Positions 54,324-54,593 of a DNA stretch of 54,593 nt are shown here, in pieces. The notes under the pieces are model-generated. The model made no database searches. It was not told where the DNA came from and saw only the letters and a program-made list of their open reading frames with translations. The translations under genes and the position numbers were made by a program. This DNA is from JAQVEM01 sp964556165. GTDB lineage: Bacteria > Actinomycetota > Humimicrobiia > Humimicrobiales > Humimicrobiaceae. Numbering within the stretch: position 1 is the first letter of the stretch; every line of letters begins with the position of its first letter. The DNA is taken from the NCBI GenBank assembly GCA_964556165.1, contig CAZKVH010000010.1:1-54593 (forward strand), given 5' to 3'.

Positions 54324-54348
54324 GAAAACATGCATTAAGCATGTTTTC
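54324..54348. terminator. Hairpin downstream of the tRNA cluster
   Basis: A ten-base perfect stem (54324-54333 with 54339-54348) encloses the loop ATTAA. The outer part is AAAA/TTTT, so on either strand the stem ends with a T-run. It lies 44 bases after the tRNA-Leu 3' end on the minus strand and probably ends the tRNA transcript. The stretch 54121-54391 holds only this, the CTCGCT patch and the tig promoter. Confidence 0.6.
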
Positions 54349-54391
54349 CTACAATCAGTTTTAAATCCTTCCTAAGAATTTGTATCTTTTA

Positions 54392-54478
54392 TGGTGCGAG
54401 AGAGGGGACTTGAACCCCTAAAGGTGTTACCCTACTAGGTCCTAAGCCTAGCGCGTCTGCCAGTTCCGCCACTCTCGC
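54392..54478 (-). tRNA. tRNA-Leu (anticodon UAG)
   Basis: 87 bases with encoded CCA. The acceptor stem pairs GCGAGAG with CTCTCGC. The anticodon stem-loop is CTAGG-CTTAGGA-CCTAG, giving UAG (reads CUA and other CUN codons). A long variable arm with a paired stem marks a class II tRNA, as required for Leu. It is seven bases after tRNA-Lys and probably in the same transcript. Confidence 0.95.
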
Positions 54479-54485
54479 TAGAAAA

Positions 54486-54561
54486 TGGTGAGCCGTACAG
54501 GGATCGAACCTGTGACACCCTGATTAAGAGTCAGGTGCTCTACCAGCTGAGCTAACGGCCC
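54486..54561 (-). tRNA. tRNA-Lys (anticodon CUU)
   Basis: 76 bases with encoded CCA. The acceptor stem pairs GGGCCGT with ACGGCTC (one G-U). The D-loop GCTCAGCTGGTAGAGC and the T-loop GGTTCGATCC are standard. The anticodon stem-loop CCTGA-CTCTTAA-TCAGG gives CUU, reading AAG. A Lys(UUU) gene must exist elsewhere to read AAA well. Confidence 0.95.
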
Positions 54562-54572
54562 ACTTATATATA

Positions 54573-54593
54573 TGGTACGCCTGGAGGGATTCG
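54573..54593 (-). tRNA. tRNA 3' end, identity open (possibly Arg)
   Basis: The window ends inside a third tRNA gene. Visible are the encoded CCA (54573-54575), the discriminator A, the acceptor strand CAGGCGT, and the T-arm with TTCGAAT and CCCTC. The anticodon is outside. The acceptor and T-arm resemble some bacterial tRNA-Arg genes, but this is a guess. It would be the upstream member of a Lys-Leu tRNA cluster. Confidence 0.7.

Noticed and set aside
54573..54593. Start of a CRISPR or repeat array at the right edge
   Set aside because: The bases fit the T-arm and acceptor strand of a tRNA with encoded CCA, and no direct repeats are present.

Overview
The window is AT-rich bacterial chromosome that is almost entirely coding, with nearly all genes on the minus strand. 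It carries core housekeeping genes in long conserved clusters, plus part of the Wood-Ljungdahl (reductive acetyl-CoA) pathway. The lineage is probably an uncultured acetogen-like or strictly anaerobic bacterium of the Actinobacteriota/Firmicutes type. The pointers are a sortase tail, an LCP cell-wall protein, an RNase G gene next to two TIGR03936/TIGR03960-type radical-SAM genes, and corrinoid iron-sulfur protein genes. This placement is inference; there is no rRNA gene in the window. A run of 100 N (18602-18701) inside comEC shows that this is a scaffolded draft, probably metagenomic.

Layout from left to right. (1) 1-1915: the 3' end of a sortase gene, a minus-strand AAA/DUF4143 ATPase, and a second, decayed copy of the sortase 3' end beyond it, followed by a strong two-sided terminator hairpin. 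(2) 1916-11297: the C1 block, with acsE, an orphan amino-acid-binding lipoprotein, a plus-strand BlaI-type repressor with an M56 membrane protease, then folD, acsC, acsD and acsV behind a good sigma-70-like promoter. The catalytic CODH/ACS subunits (acsA, acsB) are not in the window. (3) 11356-20675: lepA, murJ, rpsT (plus strand), holA, an MFS transporter, comEC without its metallo-beta-lactamase domain, comEA, and a PfpI/DJ-1 protein. (4) 20796-30587: leuS, rsfS, an LCP/LytR_C protein, yqeK, nadD, proA, proB and obgE. (5) 30682-34143: an accessory insert between obgE and rpmA, holding two zinc alcohol dehydrogenases and a split chromate transporter. (6) 34294-46080: rpmA, rplU (apparent AUU start), rng, two radical-SAM-system proteins, rodA, mrdA, mreD, mreC, mreB, maf, a small DUF4321-like membrane protein and ndk. 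This is a cell-shape and nucleotide-housekeeping cluster. (7) 46178-54593: a zinc-ribbon membrane protein, folC, valS, clpX, clpP, tig, a GC-rich repeat patch with a terminator, tRNA-Leu(UAG), tRNA-Lys(CUU) and the 3' end of a third tRNA.

The genes work together as follows. FolD makes and interconverts methylene- and methenyl-tetrahydrofolate. AcsE moves the methyl group from methyl-tetrahydrofolate to the corrinoid protein AcsC/AcsD, and AcsV reactivates that cobalamin when it oxidises. FolC adds the glutamate tail that keeps folates in the cell. MreBCD, RodA, PBP2, MurJ and the LCP protein build the wall. ClpXP and trigger factor handle protein quality. RNase G, RsfS, ObgE, LepA, S20, L21 and L27 serve the ribosome.

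The points most worth a second look are the AUU start of rplU, the duplicated sortase tail around the DUF4143 ATPase, the BlaI/M56 module with candidate operators in the middle of the acs genes, the ComEC without a nuclease-like domain, and the LCP protein with eroded catalytic residues. Many genes use TTG or GTG starts, so several starts given here were reset on the basis of Shine-Dalgarno spacing.
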